DNA from: Gammaproteobacteria bacterium
Lineage (GTDB): Bacteria; Pseudomonadota; Gammaproteobacteria; Burkholderiales; Burkholderiaceae_B
DNA length: 44,198 nt
NCBI GenBank assembly: GCA_030832095.1
Contig: JAURJT010000069.1
Location: 1-44,198, forward strand
Reading direction: 5' to 3'
Below, piece by piece: positions 7,908 through 17,014 of this stretch (position 1 is its first letter; every line of letters starts with the position of its first letter). A program made the translations under genes and the position numbers. The notes under the pieces were generated by a model. The model saw only the letters and a program-made list of their open reading frames with translations. It did not search any database and was not told the origin of the DNA.

Positions 7908-9683
7908 TTAGCTTCGCGGTATCAACCCTTCTTCAATGGCTTTAATTTGCATGGCCACATAGCGCGAATAGATTCTGCAGTTAGTAAAGCTGCCGCCTAC
8001 AAACCATAAGCCCTCTTGCGAGGTACGGCGCCACATATTGTTCATTTCGCCATCGGGTGCAATCCCCCAAACTGGGCCAACTTTTTCAGCAATCTCAGTA
8101 CCGAGTAATTCTTTGACGACCACTTCTTGGGGGACATAGCCTGTCCCCATGATCAACAAGTCAGCTGGCTTGATTGAGCCATCTTTCATGAGCGCGCCTT
8201 CAGGTGCGAAGCGTTCGATCTGATCGAATTGCAACAAGCCAATGTCGCCACTGACGATCAGATCTGAGCAGCCAGCGTTCAGATAATAGCCACCGTACCG
8301 CGTACGAATCTTCAACTGGTAGCCGGTATCGTCCTCTCCTTGGTCCCACTTAAAGCCGCGGGCAATCAGGCCATCGATCAGTTTTCTGTCGAGATCGACC
8401 ATGCGGACGCTGACTTGTTTGAAGTTGCGCTTGGCAACAGGCAGGGTGTTGATGCTTGATAACAAATCGCCGTCATCAATCGTGATGCCGTCGTACAGGG
8501 CATAGGTGAGATGTAAGCTAGGGTCAATACTCACCACGGTGGTAGAACCGCGCTGAATAATCGTTGTGTCTGCACCGTTGCTATGAAGGTCTTGCGCAAC
8601 ATCGTGCGCGCTTGTGCCTGTACCCAGCACTAGCGCTTTTTTGCCGCTCCAGGCAGCGCCACTTGTGAATGCGCTGGTGTGCATCACCTCGCCTTTAAAG
8701 TCTTTGAGCCCTGGCAGATCAGGTATGCTTGGTTTACCCACTAGGCCATTTGCAAAGATTAAATGGCGTGGACGTACGGTACGCTCAGTACCATCATTAT
8801 TACGCAGCACGGCTGTCCAGCGCGCCTCGCTTTCATCGTACGTGGCGCTGCCAAGCTCGGTATTCGTCCAGTTGTTGATCTCCATCGTTTGCGCATAGAC
8901 TTCAAGCCAGTTGCCCAGCATGTCTTTAGGCAGGTATGAAGGCCAGTGCGGCGGAAACGGCAGGTGTGGCAAATTATTGAGATCGGTGATGTTATGTAGG
9001 GCTAGCGAGTGATAGCGTTTGCGCCAGCTATCGCCAATGCGTGGATATTTGTCGATCAGTAAAGTATCGACCCCTAACAAGACAAGCGAGGCTGCTACGC
9101 TTAGACCAGATTGACCACCGCCAACGATCAAAACGGTAGGTTCGCGGTCATTGTAGGCTTGGCTTTCAAGGCGTTGATCTTGCCAGTTGGTGCCACCAAA
9201 GTTACGCGAGTAGGCCGCGCCTGTGGGCCGACGTTTGCCCGTTTGCTCTTCAAAGCCTGTCAGTTCATTCAGACTAGTAAGTAGTTGAAACGCTTTTGAG
9301 GGGTCGCTCGCCAGCAGGCGAAGTACGCCATAGCAGTGGCCGATGTCGGTTTCAAATTGAAACAAGATTTCGAGTACGTCGACCCCAATCCGCTTAAGTC
9401 GGCGAGGGCCTTGACGGCCTTCGGCCAGTTTAAAGTCGCGCGCCTTGACGCTGGCTTGCTTGATCAAGATCAAGTTTGCAATATTGTCGACGCCTTCGCT
9501 TGGTGTGATCGACCAGGTAAACGCAAACAAGTCGCGCCAGTGGCAGTCGGCGTCAAACAAGGCTCTGATGCCAGGTTTATCTAGTTGCGCAAGCGCTGCG
9601 CCAAACTGACTGAGCCATTGGGTGGCAAGGGCGTGATCAGGTGTAAGGGGTGCGGCAACAAAAGCGGGTTGACCAAGGTTCAT
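7908..9683 (-). CDS. Flavin-containing monooxygenase with N-terminal NTF2-like domain
   Basis: A 591-residue flavoprotein. Residues ~20-140 form an NTF2/SnoaL-like cone domain (FGAALAQLDKPGIRALFDAD, CHWRDLFAFTW). Residues ~180-590 are the monooxygenase: FAD-binding VLIVGGGQSGLSVAASL with the GGGQSG turn at 188-193, an FMO/BVMO-like fingerprint FKGEVMHT (329-336), a second nucleotide motif LGTGTSAHDVAQDL for NADPH (GTGTSA at 354-359), and MGTGYVPQE near the C-terminus. The arrangement is known among actinobacterial and proteobacterial FMO-like proteins annotated as NAD(P)/FAD-dependent oxidoreductases. The substrate is unknown. It is divergent from the small coiled-coil gene. Confidence 0.92.
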   Translation of the reverse strand: MNLGQPAFVAAPLTPDHALATQWLSQFGAALAQLDKPGIRALFDADCHWRDLFAFTWSITPSEGVDNIANLILIKQASVKARDFKLAEGRQGPRRLKRIGVDVLEILFQFETDIGHCYGVLRLLASDPSKAFQLLTSLNELTGFEEQTGKRRPTGAAYSRNFGGTNWQDQRLESQAYNDREPTVLIVGGGQSGLSVAASLVLLGVDTLLIDKYPRIGDSWRKRYHSLALHNITDLNNLPHLPFPPHWPSYLPKDMLGNWLEVYAQTMEINNWTNTELGSATYDESEARWTAVLRNNDGTERTVRPRHLIFANGLVGKPSIPDLPGLKDFKGEVMHTSAFTSGAAWSGKKALVLGTGTSAHDVAQDLHSNGADTTIIQRGSTTVVSIDPSLHLTYALYDGITIDDGDLLSSINTLPVAKRNFKQVSVRMVDLDRKLIDGLIARGFKWDQGEDDTGYQLKIRTRYGGYYLNAGCSDLIVSGDIGLLQFDQIERFAPEGALMKDGSIKPADLLIMGTGYVPQEVVVKELLGTEIAEKVGPVWGIAPDGEMNNMWRRTSQEGLWFVGGSFTNCRIYSRYVAMQIKAIEEGLIPRS

Positions 9684-9807
9684 AAAAGCTGTCTCGTGAA
9701 TTTTTGTTTGATACTGAAAGAGTATTACATTTGCTTACCATTTTCTACTTGTTCATTAGCGTGTGGCTCGGTAGAGTGCTCACTATGCGAAACTTGTAGA
9801 GGTAAAA

Positions 9808-10269
9808 ATGGCTTTTCGAACGGTGAATACAGTGTTGAACGCAAGGTTGGAGGCGGCTGAGGCGCGCACAGATGCTCGCGTGGCTGATCTAAAAGGGGAA
9901 ATCAATGCTCTTTCAGAGAAAGTGGCTGGTCTCAAAGGGGGAATGGCTGGTATGGACGCTCGCATGGATGAGCGTGCCGCACACACCAAAGAAGAGTTTT
10001 CCAGAATAAGGCAAGATTTGGGTGACTTCAAAGTGCAAGTCACTAAGCAGATTACAAACTTAAAATATATTGTTGTCACCACGGGTGTGGCGTCTGTGAT
10101 TGGGCTTTACTCAGCAAATGTGGCGACGATGCAAGTTATGTTAGCAGCTTATGATTCGGGTAAAGCCATGGCGACACAATTTGCTAAAACAGCTGATCGA
10201 CTCGATCGAATTTCACAGCGACTGGATGCTCAAGAACAAAAGGTCAGCCAGCGACTCAATTCTCAGTAA
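9808..10269 (+). CDS. Small coiled-coil membrane protein, unknown function
   Basis: A 153-residue protein with no family I recognise. Residues ~1-85 are a long charged coiled coil with heptad-like repeats (LEAAEARTDARVADLKGEI, then MDARMDERAAHTKEEF). Residues ~88-125 are hydrophobic (YIVVTTGVASVIGLYSANVA), consistent with one membrane segment. The tail is again coiled coil (ADRLDRISQRLDAQEQKVS). The start has AGAGGT six bases upstream of the ATG. The pattern resembles small single-pass coiled-coil proteins, some near phage or toxin loci, but no such neighbour exists here. It ends 33 bases from the converging ABC permease gene. Confidence 0.7.
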   Translation: MAFRTVNTVLNARLEAAEARTDARVADLKGEINALSEKVAGLKGGMAGMDARMDERAAHTKEEFSRIRQDLGDFKVQVTKQITNLKYIVVTTGVASVIGLYSANVATMQVMLAAYDSGKAMATQFAKTADRLDRISQRLDAQEQKVSQRLNSQ

Positions 10270-10302
10270 TTGACCGGCTGAGGAAATCTGCATATCACGA
10301 GC

Positions 10303-11196
10303 TTACCGATGTTTAGGATCAAGCGCATCACGCAGCCCATCGCCCAACAAGTTAAACGACAGCACCAATACAAAAATCGCCAAGCCAGGCCAAACGGCCA
10401 TCCAGGGTGCAGTCTCCATAAAATTTTTCGCTGTATTGAGCATACTGCCCCAGCTCGGCTCCGGCGGTTGTTGGCCTAGACCTAAAAATGACAAACTGGC
10501 CTCTGCGATCACTGCCGAAGCGATGGCCAGAGACGCTTGCACGATCAAGGGCGCGGTCACGTTAGGCAGAATATGAGATACGGCAATCCGAAACGGATGA
10601 CAACCCACCGCGCGTGCCGCTTCAACGTAATCCTCAACCTTGATCTGCAACACTTGCGCGCGGGTTAGGCGTACAAAAATTGGTGAAGCAGAGACCCCAA
10701 TGGCAATCATCGCATTCGTTAGACTTGGCCCTAAAAAAGCGGCCAGTGCAATCGCAAGAATCAAAAAAGGACACGCTAAAAACGCATCGGTTGCGCGTGA
10801 GATCAGGCTATCCACAGTGCCGCCTAAAAAGCCCGCCAACATCCCAATGGTGACGCCAGTGAGCAGCGAAATCGCCACAGACACCACTCCCGCCAAGAGA
10901 GACGCACGCGCACCCCAGATGACACGCGCCAGCACATCGCGACCGAGCTCATCAGTACCAAACCAATGCGTACCGTTGGGGGCTTTGCGAATTGCGCTCC
11001 AGCTTGCTTCGATGGGGTCAAATGGCGAAATTAGCGGAGCAAAAATTGCCATCGCGATAAAAAGTAGCACGACGTAAAGCCCAAACATACCTTTACGATT
11101 GCGCCTGAGTTTACGCCAGGCGCGTAGCCAAGGCCCTGGCTCTTTTTTGAGGGTGGTGGGTGCAATAGAGGTCGTTGAGATTGTTGCGTGATTCAT
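10303..11196 (-). CDS. Peptide/nickel-type ABC transporter permease (DppC-like)
   Basis: A 297-residue inner-membrane permease, the DppC-like partner of a dipeptide/oligopeptide importer. It has the N-terminal segment seen in the OppC family (WRKLRRNRKGMFGLYVV) and about six membrane helices. The ATPase-contact EAA loop reads EAARAVGCHPFRIAVSHILP. HWFGTDELGRDVLARVIWGA is the typical DppC/OppC signature. It is the last gene of the operon; its ATG overlaps the previous stop by one base (TAATG), indicating translational coupling to the DppB-like gene. Confidence 0.95.
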   Translation of the reverse strand: MNHATISTTSIAPTTLKKEPGPWLRAWRKLRRNRKGMFGLYVVLLFIAMAIFAPLISPFDPIEASWSAIRKAPNGTHWFGTDELGRDVLARVIWGARASLLAGVVSVAISLLTGVTIGMLAGFLGGTVDSLISRATDAFLACPFLILAIALAAFLGPSLTNAMIAIGVSASPIFVRLTRAQVLQIKVEDYVEAARAVGCHPFRIAVSHILPNVTAPLIVQASLAIASAVIAEASLSFLGLGQQPPEPSWGSMLNTAKNFMETAPWMAVWPGLAIFVLVLSFNLLGDGLRDALDPKHR

Positions 11197-12137
11197 TATT
11201 TGCGCAGCCGTGGGTTCAACATAAAGTAGGCCATATCTGCAAACAAATTGAGCATGATGTAGGTGGTTGCAGTGACAAGCACGACGCCTTGTACCACTGC
11301 GTAGTCGCGATTAAACACGGCATCGATGATGAGTTTGCCAAAGCCCGGGATCGTGAAGACCTGCTCAGTCAGTACGGCGCCAGATAACAAGGTGCCAAGT
11401 TCAAGCGCACCTAAGGTAATCACGGGTGTCAGCGCATTACGCAGAGCGTGTTTGAGTACGACAACACGCTCGCTTAAACCTTTGGCACGTGCCGTGCGTA
11501 CGTAATCTGCACTGAGTTCTTGCAGCATTGAGCTGCGCATGTGGCGCATCAGCGAGGCGGCAATCGCATTGCCCAAGACAAAGGCAGGCATGATCATCGA
11601 GGCGAGGTTGGCGCGCAAGTTTTCGAAAGGGCTGACATAGCCTGAGGCGGGTAGCCAACCGAGCTCAACTGAAAATAGCAAGATCAGCATAATCCCCAGC
11701 CAAAAGTTTGGTGTGGATAAGCCGGTGAGAGCAAAGACGGTTGCCCCTGTGTCTACAGCACTGCCTTTGTAGACGGCCGACACAATGCCTGCGGGGATAC
11801 TAATCACTAACGCAATCAGCAAAGCCAAAAGAGCCAACTCGATCGTGACCGGAAGCTTTTGCAAAATCAGCTCAAGCACCGGTTGATGGGTACGCGCCGA
11901 CTCACCCAGATCGCCCTGCAGGACACCTGCGATCCAGTACCCGTAGCGTACAGGTAGCGGATCATCAAGGTGTAGTTTGGCGCGGATATGTGCGATCGCT
12001 TCAGGGCTAGGATCTTCTCCGGCGAGCACTAACGCCGGGTCGCCAGGCAGCAATTGCTGCAGGCTAAAAATCAGCATGGATACGAACACGAGTGTTGGTA
12101 TCAAAGTGAAGAGGCGACGCACGAAGAAGGTGAACAT
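11196..12137 (-). CDS. Peptide/nickel-type ABC transporter permease (DppB-like)
   Basis: A 313-residue inner-membrane permease of the DppB/OppB family, about six helices. Marks are RRLFTLIPTLVFVSMLIFSL at the start, LPGDPALVLAG, the EAA loop RTARAKGLSERVVVLKHALR, and FTIPGFGKLIIDAVFNRDY, which is diagnostic for the family. It pairs with the DppC-like protein to form the channel. It lies 21 bases after the substrate-binding protein gene and overlaps the next gene by one base. Confidence 0.95.
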   Translation of the reverse strand: MFTFFVRRLFTLIPTLVFVSMLIFSLQQLLPGDPALVLAGEDPSPEAIAHIRAKLHLDDPLPVRYGYWIAGVLQGDLGESARTHQPVLELILQKLPVTIELALLALLIALVISIPAGIVSAVYKGSAVDTGATVFALTGLSTPNFWLGIMLILLFSVELGWLPASGYVSPFENLRANLASMIMPAFVLGNAIAASLMRHMRSSMLQELSADYVRTARAKGLSERVVVLKHALRNALTPVITLGALELGTLLSGAVLTEQVFTIPGFGKLIIDAVFNRDYAVVQGVVLVTATTYIMLNLFADMAYFMLNPRLRK

Positions 12138-12158
12138 GAAGCGGTCTTGTCGGCGGTT

Positions 12159-13670
12159 TTAGTTGAGCTTTAAGCCGGTTACGCGCAGCAACCCGTCTGG
12201 CACTTCGCGAAGACCAGAAAGCTTGTTTGAGTAGGCCCATAACCAATCACGGTGATACAAATAAATCAAAGGCCGATCTTTATTCAGTTGCGCAGCAATG
12301 CCCTGATAAGCGGCTAAGCGTTCGGCAGGTTGCAGCTTGCTGCGTGAGTCATTCAGCAAAGCGTCAACCTCGGGCACGCAGTAGCCCGAGTAGTTGTTAG
12401 GCTGTTTACAACCGACAAAGTTATAAATATTGCCATCTGGGTCGGCACGACCACTCCAGCTTAGAACATAGGCGTCAAAGTCTCCTTTGTCCGCGAGGCT
12501 TAAGGAAGTTGCAAACTCAGTGGATTGAATTTTGATATTGAATCCTGCCTCTTTGGCCATGGCTTGCACAACCTGCGCGATCTTTTGCGCATCAGAGGTG
12601 GTGGGCGTCATGAGTGTAAAGGTTGGGTTCGTGACACCAGCTTCTTTGAGTAATGCGCGTGCACGCGCCAGGTCACGTTTTGGCATAGGCACATTTTTTG
12701 CGTAATAGCTATTGTTTGGAGCGACCCACTGGTTACCAGGCGTTGCTTGTCCGTCCATGGCGACTTGCACGATCCCTGCCCGATCAAGTGACAGTTCAAA
12801 CGCTTCGCGTACCTTGGCCAACTGGCCAAGCGGTTGACCTTGCGCGCGCTCGCTCTTGGCAGTGTTGATGGTAATGCCTTGATAGCCGATTTCAGTGATC
12901 TTGCTAGATTTTAGTTTTGGGTCTTTTTGAATCGATGCAATATCACTTGACGCCGCGCGCTCAATAAAATCGAACTGTCCTGAACGCAAGTTCGCCAAAC
13001 GTACAGTAGCGTCGGTGATGGGTGTGTAAATCACCTTATCAAAATGTACCGCGCCTTTGTTCCAGTAAGCGCCAAAGCGCTCGAGTGTGATGCGGTCTTG
13101 TGCCACGCGGTCAACAAACTTGAAGGGACCCGAGCACACTGGGTTGCTGCTGAACTTCTCGCCCAGTGCTTGTCCGGCCTTGGGCGATATGATCATGCCT
13201 GCCCGATCGGCTAGCACTGAGAGCAGAGGGGAGAATGGTGCGCTTAAGTTTAAGCGCACCGTGTTGGCGTCGAGCACGTCGATTGAGGTCACAGGGCGCA
13301 GTTCGCCCGAGCGACTCGAACCTTTGAGTGTCTTGTGGCGCTCGAGGTTGTATTTGACAGCCTCGGCATCCATTTTTTCGCCATCATGAAACGTGACGCC
13401 TTCGCGCAGCTTAAGCGTCAACGCTTTGCTGTCAGATGACCATTCATAACTGGTTGCCAGTTGCGGCACGATGTTGAGCTTTTCATCGATGTCAAACAGC
13501 TTGTCGCATAACGACATAAATACCAGTCGTCCGACAAACGAGCGTGCGAGCGTTGGATCAAGCAGGTCAGGGTCTTCGGCTAGGCCAATGCGTAAGGTCT
13601 GGGCGCTTGCAACAAGCGGCAAGCAGGCGATCAACGTGGTGGCAAGTAGGTTTCGGTATCTTAATTTCAT
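12159..13670 (-). CDS. ABC transporter substrate-binding protein, family 5 (peptide type)
   Basis: A 503-residue periplasmic binding protein of the DppA/OppA family. I choose the ATG at 13670 (MKLRYRN) over an upstream in-frame ATG at 13718: it directly precedes a clean signal peptide ending VASA|QTLRIGLAEDPD and has AAAGGA upstream. Family marks are LREGVTFHDGEKMDAEAVKYNLERH, split by the usual charged residues, and GPFKFVDR. Ligands may be peptides, glutathione or opine-like compounds. A 195-base gap with a hairpin separates it from the upstream ATPase gene, which often allows higher expression of the binding protein. Confidence 0.95.
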   Translation of the reverse strand: MKLRYRNLLATTLIACLPLVASAQTLRIGLAEDPDLLDPTLARSFVGRLVFMSLCDKLFDIDEKLNIVPQLATSYEWSSDSKALTLKLREGVTFHDGEKMDAEAVKYNLERHKTLKGSSRSGELRPVTSIDVLDANTVRLNLSAPFSPLLSVLADRAGMIISPKAGQALGEKFSSNPVCSGPFKFVDRVAQDRITLERFGAYWNKGAVHFDKVIYTPITDATVRLANLRSGQFDFIERAASSDIASIQKDPKLKSSKITEIGYQGITINTAKSERAQGQPLGQLAKVREAFELSLDRAGIVQVAMDGQATPGNQWVAPNNSYYAKNVPMPKRDLARARALLKEAGVTNPTFTLMTPTTSDAQKIAQVVQAMAKEAGFNIKIQSTEFATSLSLADKGDFDAYVLSWSGRADPDGNIYNFVGCKQPNNYSGYCVPEVDALLNDSRSKLQPAERLAAYQGIAAQLNKDRPLIYLYHRDWLWAYSNKLSGLREVPDGLLRVTGLKLN

Positions 13671-13848
13671 GAGATTTCCTTTCAAAATATATTGGTGGTG
13701 AGTCGCTGTTACATCCAATCCAAGGCGTTTGGTATTTACAGCCTTATTTGCAATAGCAACTTTTAATCAGACACTATTCAATCATTCGACTTTGACTTCA
13801 AAAAATTTAGCTAAGACTTTAACGTTGTTTGACCGGTGTGTGATGCCT

Positions 13849-13864
13849 TGGCAATTTTCTGCCA
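13849..13864 (-). other. Intercistronic hairpin after the ATPase gene
   Basis: Read on the minus strand, TGGCA-GAAAAT-TGCCA follows the OppF-like stop codon by one base. It sits at the upstream end of the only sizeable gap (13671-13865) in this operon. It may act as an mRNA 3'-stabiliser or partial terminator giving different levels of ATPase and binding protein. The rest of the gap is AT-rich and may hold an internal promoter, but I see no clear boxes. Confidence 0.4.
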
Positions 13865-13865
13865 C

Positions 13866-14957
13866 TTAATCGGCATCGGCTTTAACCTTTGTCTGAAAAG
13901 CAGATTGCAAGCGTTGCAAACGCAGTCGCGAGGGTGTTAACGCGGGCTGTGAGTGTTGCGCTGTGGTGGTCATGTTTAACGGAAAATGACAAGCGACGGC
14001 ATGTTCGCGCGTGCCAGTCAGTACTGGCGTCACCTGACGACATTTGTCTTGCGCATAGAGGCAACGCGTGTGCAAGTGACAGCCTGAGGGTGGCTTGAGC
14101 GGGCTGGGCACATCGCCTGTTAATAGAACGCCCTGCCGTGTGATGGTTGGATCAGGCAACGGGATGGCTTGCATCAGGGCGTGCGTATAAGGGTGTTCGG
14201 GCGTGGCGAATAAACGCTTTTTATCGCCGATCTCGACGATGCGCCCTAAATACATGACGGCCACACGGGTCGCGATATGTTTCACAACGGCTAGATCGTG
14301 CGCGATGAATAGGTACGATAAGCCAAACTGTTGTTGCAAGTCTTGCAACAGGTTGATGACTTGTGCCTGCACCGAGACATCAAGCGCTGAGACCGCCTCG
14401 TCGCAGACGATCAGCTTGGGTTCAACAGCCAGAGCGCGTGCGATCCCAACGCGCTGACGTTGTCCGCCTGAAAATTCGTGGGCATAACGCTGCGCGTGTT
14501 CGGGCCTTAAGCCGACGGTACGCAGCAATTCAGCGACGCGGGTGGCTTCATTACCCGCATGCAGGCCGTGCACCTTAAGCGGCTCGGTCAGCATTTGGCC
14601 AATCGTCATGCGCGGGTTTAACGACGAATAGGGATCTTGAAAGATCAATTGCATCTTGCGTCGCTCAGCGCGTAACGACTTTGTACTTAAGGCGCGCAAA
14701 TCTTGCTGATCGAAGTGCACACTGCCGCCGGTTGGCTCGAGCAGGCGTAGCAGTACGCGACCAAGCGTTGATTTGCCGCACCCCGACTCACCGACAAGGC
14801 CAAGGATTTCACCATGTTCTAGCGTGAGGTCAACGCCATCGACCGCGCGAACATAATCCTGAATTCGGCCAAAAAATCCGCGCCGCACCGGAAAATGTTT
14901 TTTTAAACCTTTAGCTTGCAACAACGGCGCCGACCGTGACAGTGTTGAGGTCGTCAT
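13866..14957 (-). CDS. Peptide ABC transporter ATP-binding protein (DppF/OppF-like)
   Basis: A 363-residue ATPase that powers the peptide importer. Walker [22 protein letters not shown]-loop [14 protein letters not shown], signature [15 protein letters not shown], Walker [17 protein letters not shown] and switch His in FIAHDLAVV are all present. The C-terminal oligopeptide-transporter extension carries cysteines ([16 protein letters not shown]) that in relatives can hold an iron-sulfur cluster. A further ~40-residue basic tail, rich in Thr and Gln, is longer than usual. Its ATG overlaps the preceding gene's stop by four bases (ATGA). Confidence 0.96.
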   Translation of the reverse strand: MTTSTLSRSAPLLQAKGLKKHFPVRRGFFGRIQDYVRAVDGVDLTLEHGEILGLVGESGCGKSTLGRVLLRLLEPTGGSVHFDQQDLRALSTKSLRAERRKMQLIFQDPYSSLNPRMTIGQMLTEPLKVHGLHAGNEATRVAELLRTVGLRPEHAQRYAHEFSGGQRQRVGIARALAVEPKLIVCDEAVSALDVSVQAQVINLLQDLQQQFGLSYLFIAHDLAVVKHIATRVAVMYLGRIVEIGDKKRLFATPEHPYTHALMQAIPLPDPTITRQGVLLTGDVPSPLKPPSGCHLHTRCLYAQDKCRQVTPVLTGTREHAVACHFPLNMTTTAQHSQPALTPSRLRLQRLQSAFQTKVKADAD

Positions 14958-15967
14958 AGGCTGGCCTCATCGACTACGCCGCTCAAAAGTTCGTCAGCCT
15001 CAAGCGGCGCGCGTAGACAGGCTGAAAAATGTGCATTGCCCACCTCGCGAAGTGCAGGAACTTGGTTTGAGCACGCAGGTTGCGCGAACGGGCAGCGTGG
15101 TGCAAAGCTGCAGCCCGAGAGTGGCTGTACCGGGCTAGGGACTTGGCCCTCAATCGACACCAAGCGAGTTTGCTCAAGGTCGAGGCGTGGAATCGCACCC
15201 AGCAAGCCGATGGTGTAAGGATGCTGAGGCATGTCAAACAGGTCGTGCACGGGCGCGCGTTCGACCACACGGCCGGCATACATGACAAGGACTTCGTCGG
15301 CAACCTCAGCCACCACGCCTAGATCGTGGGTGATTAGTACAATCGCCGTTCCTGTCTCTTGCTGTAGGGTACGCATCAATTCAAGGATTTGCGCTTGAAT
15401 AGTGACATCGAGAGCAGTCGTTGGCTCATCGGCAATCAAGACGCGAGGTTCGCACACAAGGGCCATCGCGATCATGACACGCTGGCGCATGCCGCCGCTC
15501 AGTTTGTGTGGAAACTCATCGAGGCGTTGTTCGGGTGACGGGATGCGGACTTTGTGCAAAATGTCGATGGCCTTTTCGCGCGCTTGTGTTCGACTCAGTT
15601 TGCGGTGCTTGATCAAGCCTTCGATAATTTGCTCGCCCACGGTATAGCTTGGATTGAGCGAAGTCATGGGCTCTTGAAAGATCATCGACATGCCGTTGCC
15701 GCGTAAATCTTGCAGCACCCGTTCAGACGCACCCACGAGTTCTTGCCCTTCAAAGCGAATCGAGCCCTCGGCAATGCGCCCGGCAGGCTTGGCTAACAGA
15801 CCCATGACTGACAGCGCGGTGACGCTTTTGCCGCAGCCTGATTCGCCTACGATGGCGAGTGTGCGCGAGGCTTGCACATTAAAGCTGACGCCATTGACGA
15901 CGGTCACCTCACCGTCATCGGTGAGAAAGCTTGTCTTTAAATTCGAGACCTCAAGTAGCGCAGTCAC
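14954..15967 (-). CDS. Peptide ABC transporter ATP-binding protein (DppD/OppD-like)
   Basis: A 337-residue ATPase, partner of the OppF-like subunit. Walker [20 protein letters not shown]-loop [17 protein letters not shown], signature [15 protein letters not shown], Walker [17 protein letters not shown] and the switch ITHDLGVV are present. The C-terminal Cys-rich segment [19 protein letters not shown] matches the family. Translation starts at a GTG immediately after the DUF1028 stop (TAGGTG), consistent with coupling. Confidence 0.96.
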   Translation of the reverse strand: MTALLEVSNLKTSFLTDDGEVTVVNGVSFNVQASRTLAIVGESGCGKSVTALSVMGLLAKPAGRIAEGSIRFEGQELVGASERVLQDLRGNGMSMIFQEPMTSLNPSYTVGEQIIEGLIKHRKLSRTQAREKAIDILHKVRIPSPEQRLDEFPHKLSGGMRQRVMIAMALVCEPRVLIADEPTTALDVTIQAQILELMRTLQQETGTAIVLITHDLGVVAEVADEVLVMYAGRVVERAPVHDLFDMPQHPYTIGLLGAIPRLDLEQTRLVSIEGQVPSPVQPLSGCSFAPRCPFAQPACSNQVPALREVGNAHFSACLRAPLEADELLSGVVDEASL

Positions 15968-16681
15968 CTAGGTATCCTTGTTGCGAGCAAGATACTGCTC
16001 AATGTGCGCGTCGATCTCAGTGCGCTCAGTGATACCAGAGGGTCGATGGCGACTTGGCAAACATTCAAGAAACGGTTGAAAGCGCTCAAGGCTTTTGTTG
16101 TAAAGACGCCTGAGTTCAACGAAAGGCTCTTCGTGATCGTCAACACGTAAATCTAGTTGCAAGTAATCTTCATCCCTATGAATTTTGAGCGCAGCGGCTT
16201 GTTTGCCACGCTTATCACCGCCGGCAGCCTGACCAGCGTCGAGTGCTGCGAGCAGGCGTTCGCCCATCGGCCTGCCGCGCGTATCTTTGAAGGCCTGTGC
16301 GGTGTGCTCAAGAACCTTTGGTCCGGCAAGCATATTGCCCGCGATACTTAAGCCGTCTTCAAGCAGATGCCCACACCAATCCACGCAAGCCGATCCTGTA
16401 TGCGCGGCTGGCAATCCCTTGAAAGGCAAAATATGTAGCTGTCTTTGGTCGCGCCCTTGATCTTTAGCAATCAGGGCTGCAATCGTTTGTTCGGGTGAAA
16501 ACCCTTGTGCGAGCAGATCTAAACCGGCTTGTCCATAAAGGGGGTTAAGCAGCGCCTGACTAGAGAGTGCACCCACCTTCCTTCGGCTGTGCACGCACAG
16601 GGAGCCTACCGCAAAGAACCGACTAGCGATCGCCATGCCAAAGTACCCCGATTCGTCACGAGCTAAGATCGACCAGGTCAT
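15968..16681 (-). CDS. DUF1028 protein, predicted Ntn-hydrolase
   Basis: A 237-residue DUF1028 protein, which also forms part of COG3342 (predicted Ntn-hydrolase superfamily). It begins MTWSILARDESGYFGMAIAS, the family's conserved start; removal of Met1 would expose Thr2 as a possible N-terminal nucleophile. FAVGSLCVHSRRKVGALSSQ, NPLYGQAGLDLLAQGFSPEQ and the DAGQAAGGDKRGKQAAAL stretch are further family marks. It is the first gene of the operon and abuts the OppD-like start. DUF1028 genes often sit beside peptide ABC importers, so it probably cleaves an imported amide or peptide; this is inference. Confidence 0.92.
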   Translation of the reverse strand: MTWSILARDESGYFGMAIASRFFAVGSLCVHSRRKVGALSSQALLNPLYGQAGLDLLAQGFSPEQTIAALIAKDQGRDQRQLHILPFKGLPAAHTGSACVDWCGHLLEDGLSIAGNMLAGPKVLEHTAQAFKDTRGRPMGERLLAALDAGQAAGGDKRGKQAAALKIHRDEDYLQLDLRVDDHEEPFVELRRLYNKSLERFQPFLECLPSRHRPSGITERTEIDAHIEQYLARNKDT

Positions 16682-17014
16682 TGAAATTTTCTTTTGTTCA
16701 TACAGGTAAGGCTATCACGAGAGGCCACAAAGATGGCGGAGCTACTTAATCCCAAAGCAATTTGTGTGCCAGACTGAGTCGAACTATAGCTAATATTGTG
16801 TCGGTTCGTATGGATCGCTTAACCCGTTGCACACGCATTCTTTTGCGATCGTACCTTTGTCAGCGCCCCAGCAAAAGTAATCGACGGTGCTTTGGGTGTG
16901 CATGTTCGAGGTGCCAAACAAGAATGCAGAAAAAGTCCCGTTTCAGCCCTCGAAGTACTAAGATCAACTGTTCATAGGGTGTGCACCGCACAAACGCTAT
17001 TTTTTGAGGCTTGT
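16682..17014. other. Divergent intergenic region
   Basis: A 333-base gap between the DUF1028 operon and the exported aminotransferase gene, where both promoters must lie. AT-rich TAATAT occurs at 16791-16796 but without a good -35 at the right distance. An open frame continues upstream of 17015 through this gap, but it lacks a ribosome site and family similarity, so I treat it as non-coding. Confidence 0.4.

Noticed and set aside
7154..7945. 263-residue open frame opposite the pirin gene
   Set aside because: Lies almost fully antisense to a well-supported pirin and shows no family motif.
16892..17014. Upstream extension of the class V aminotransferase
   Set aside because: The ATG at 17015 directly begins a Tat-type signal; upstream residues are unlike any signal or domain.
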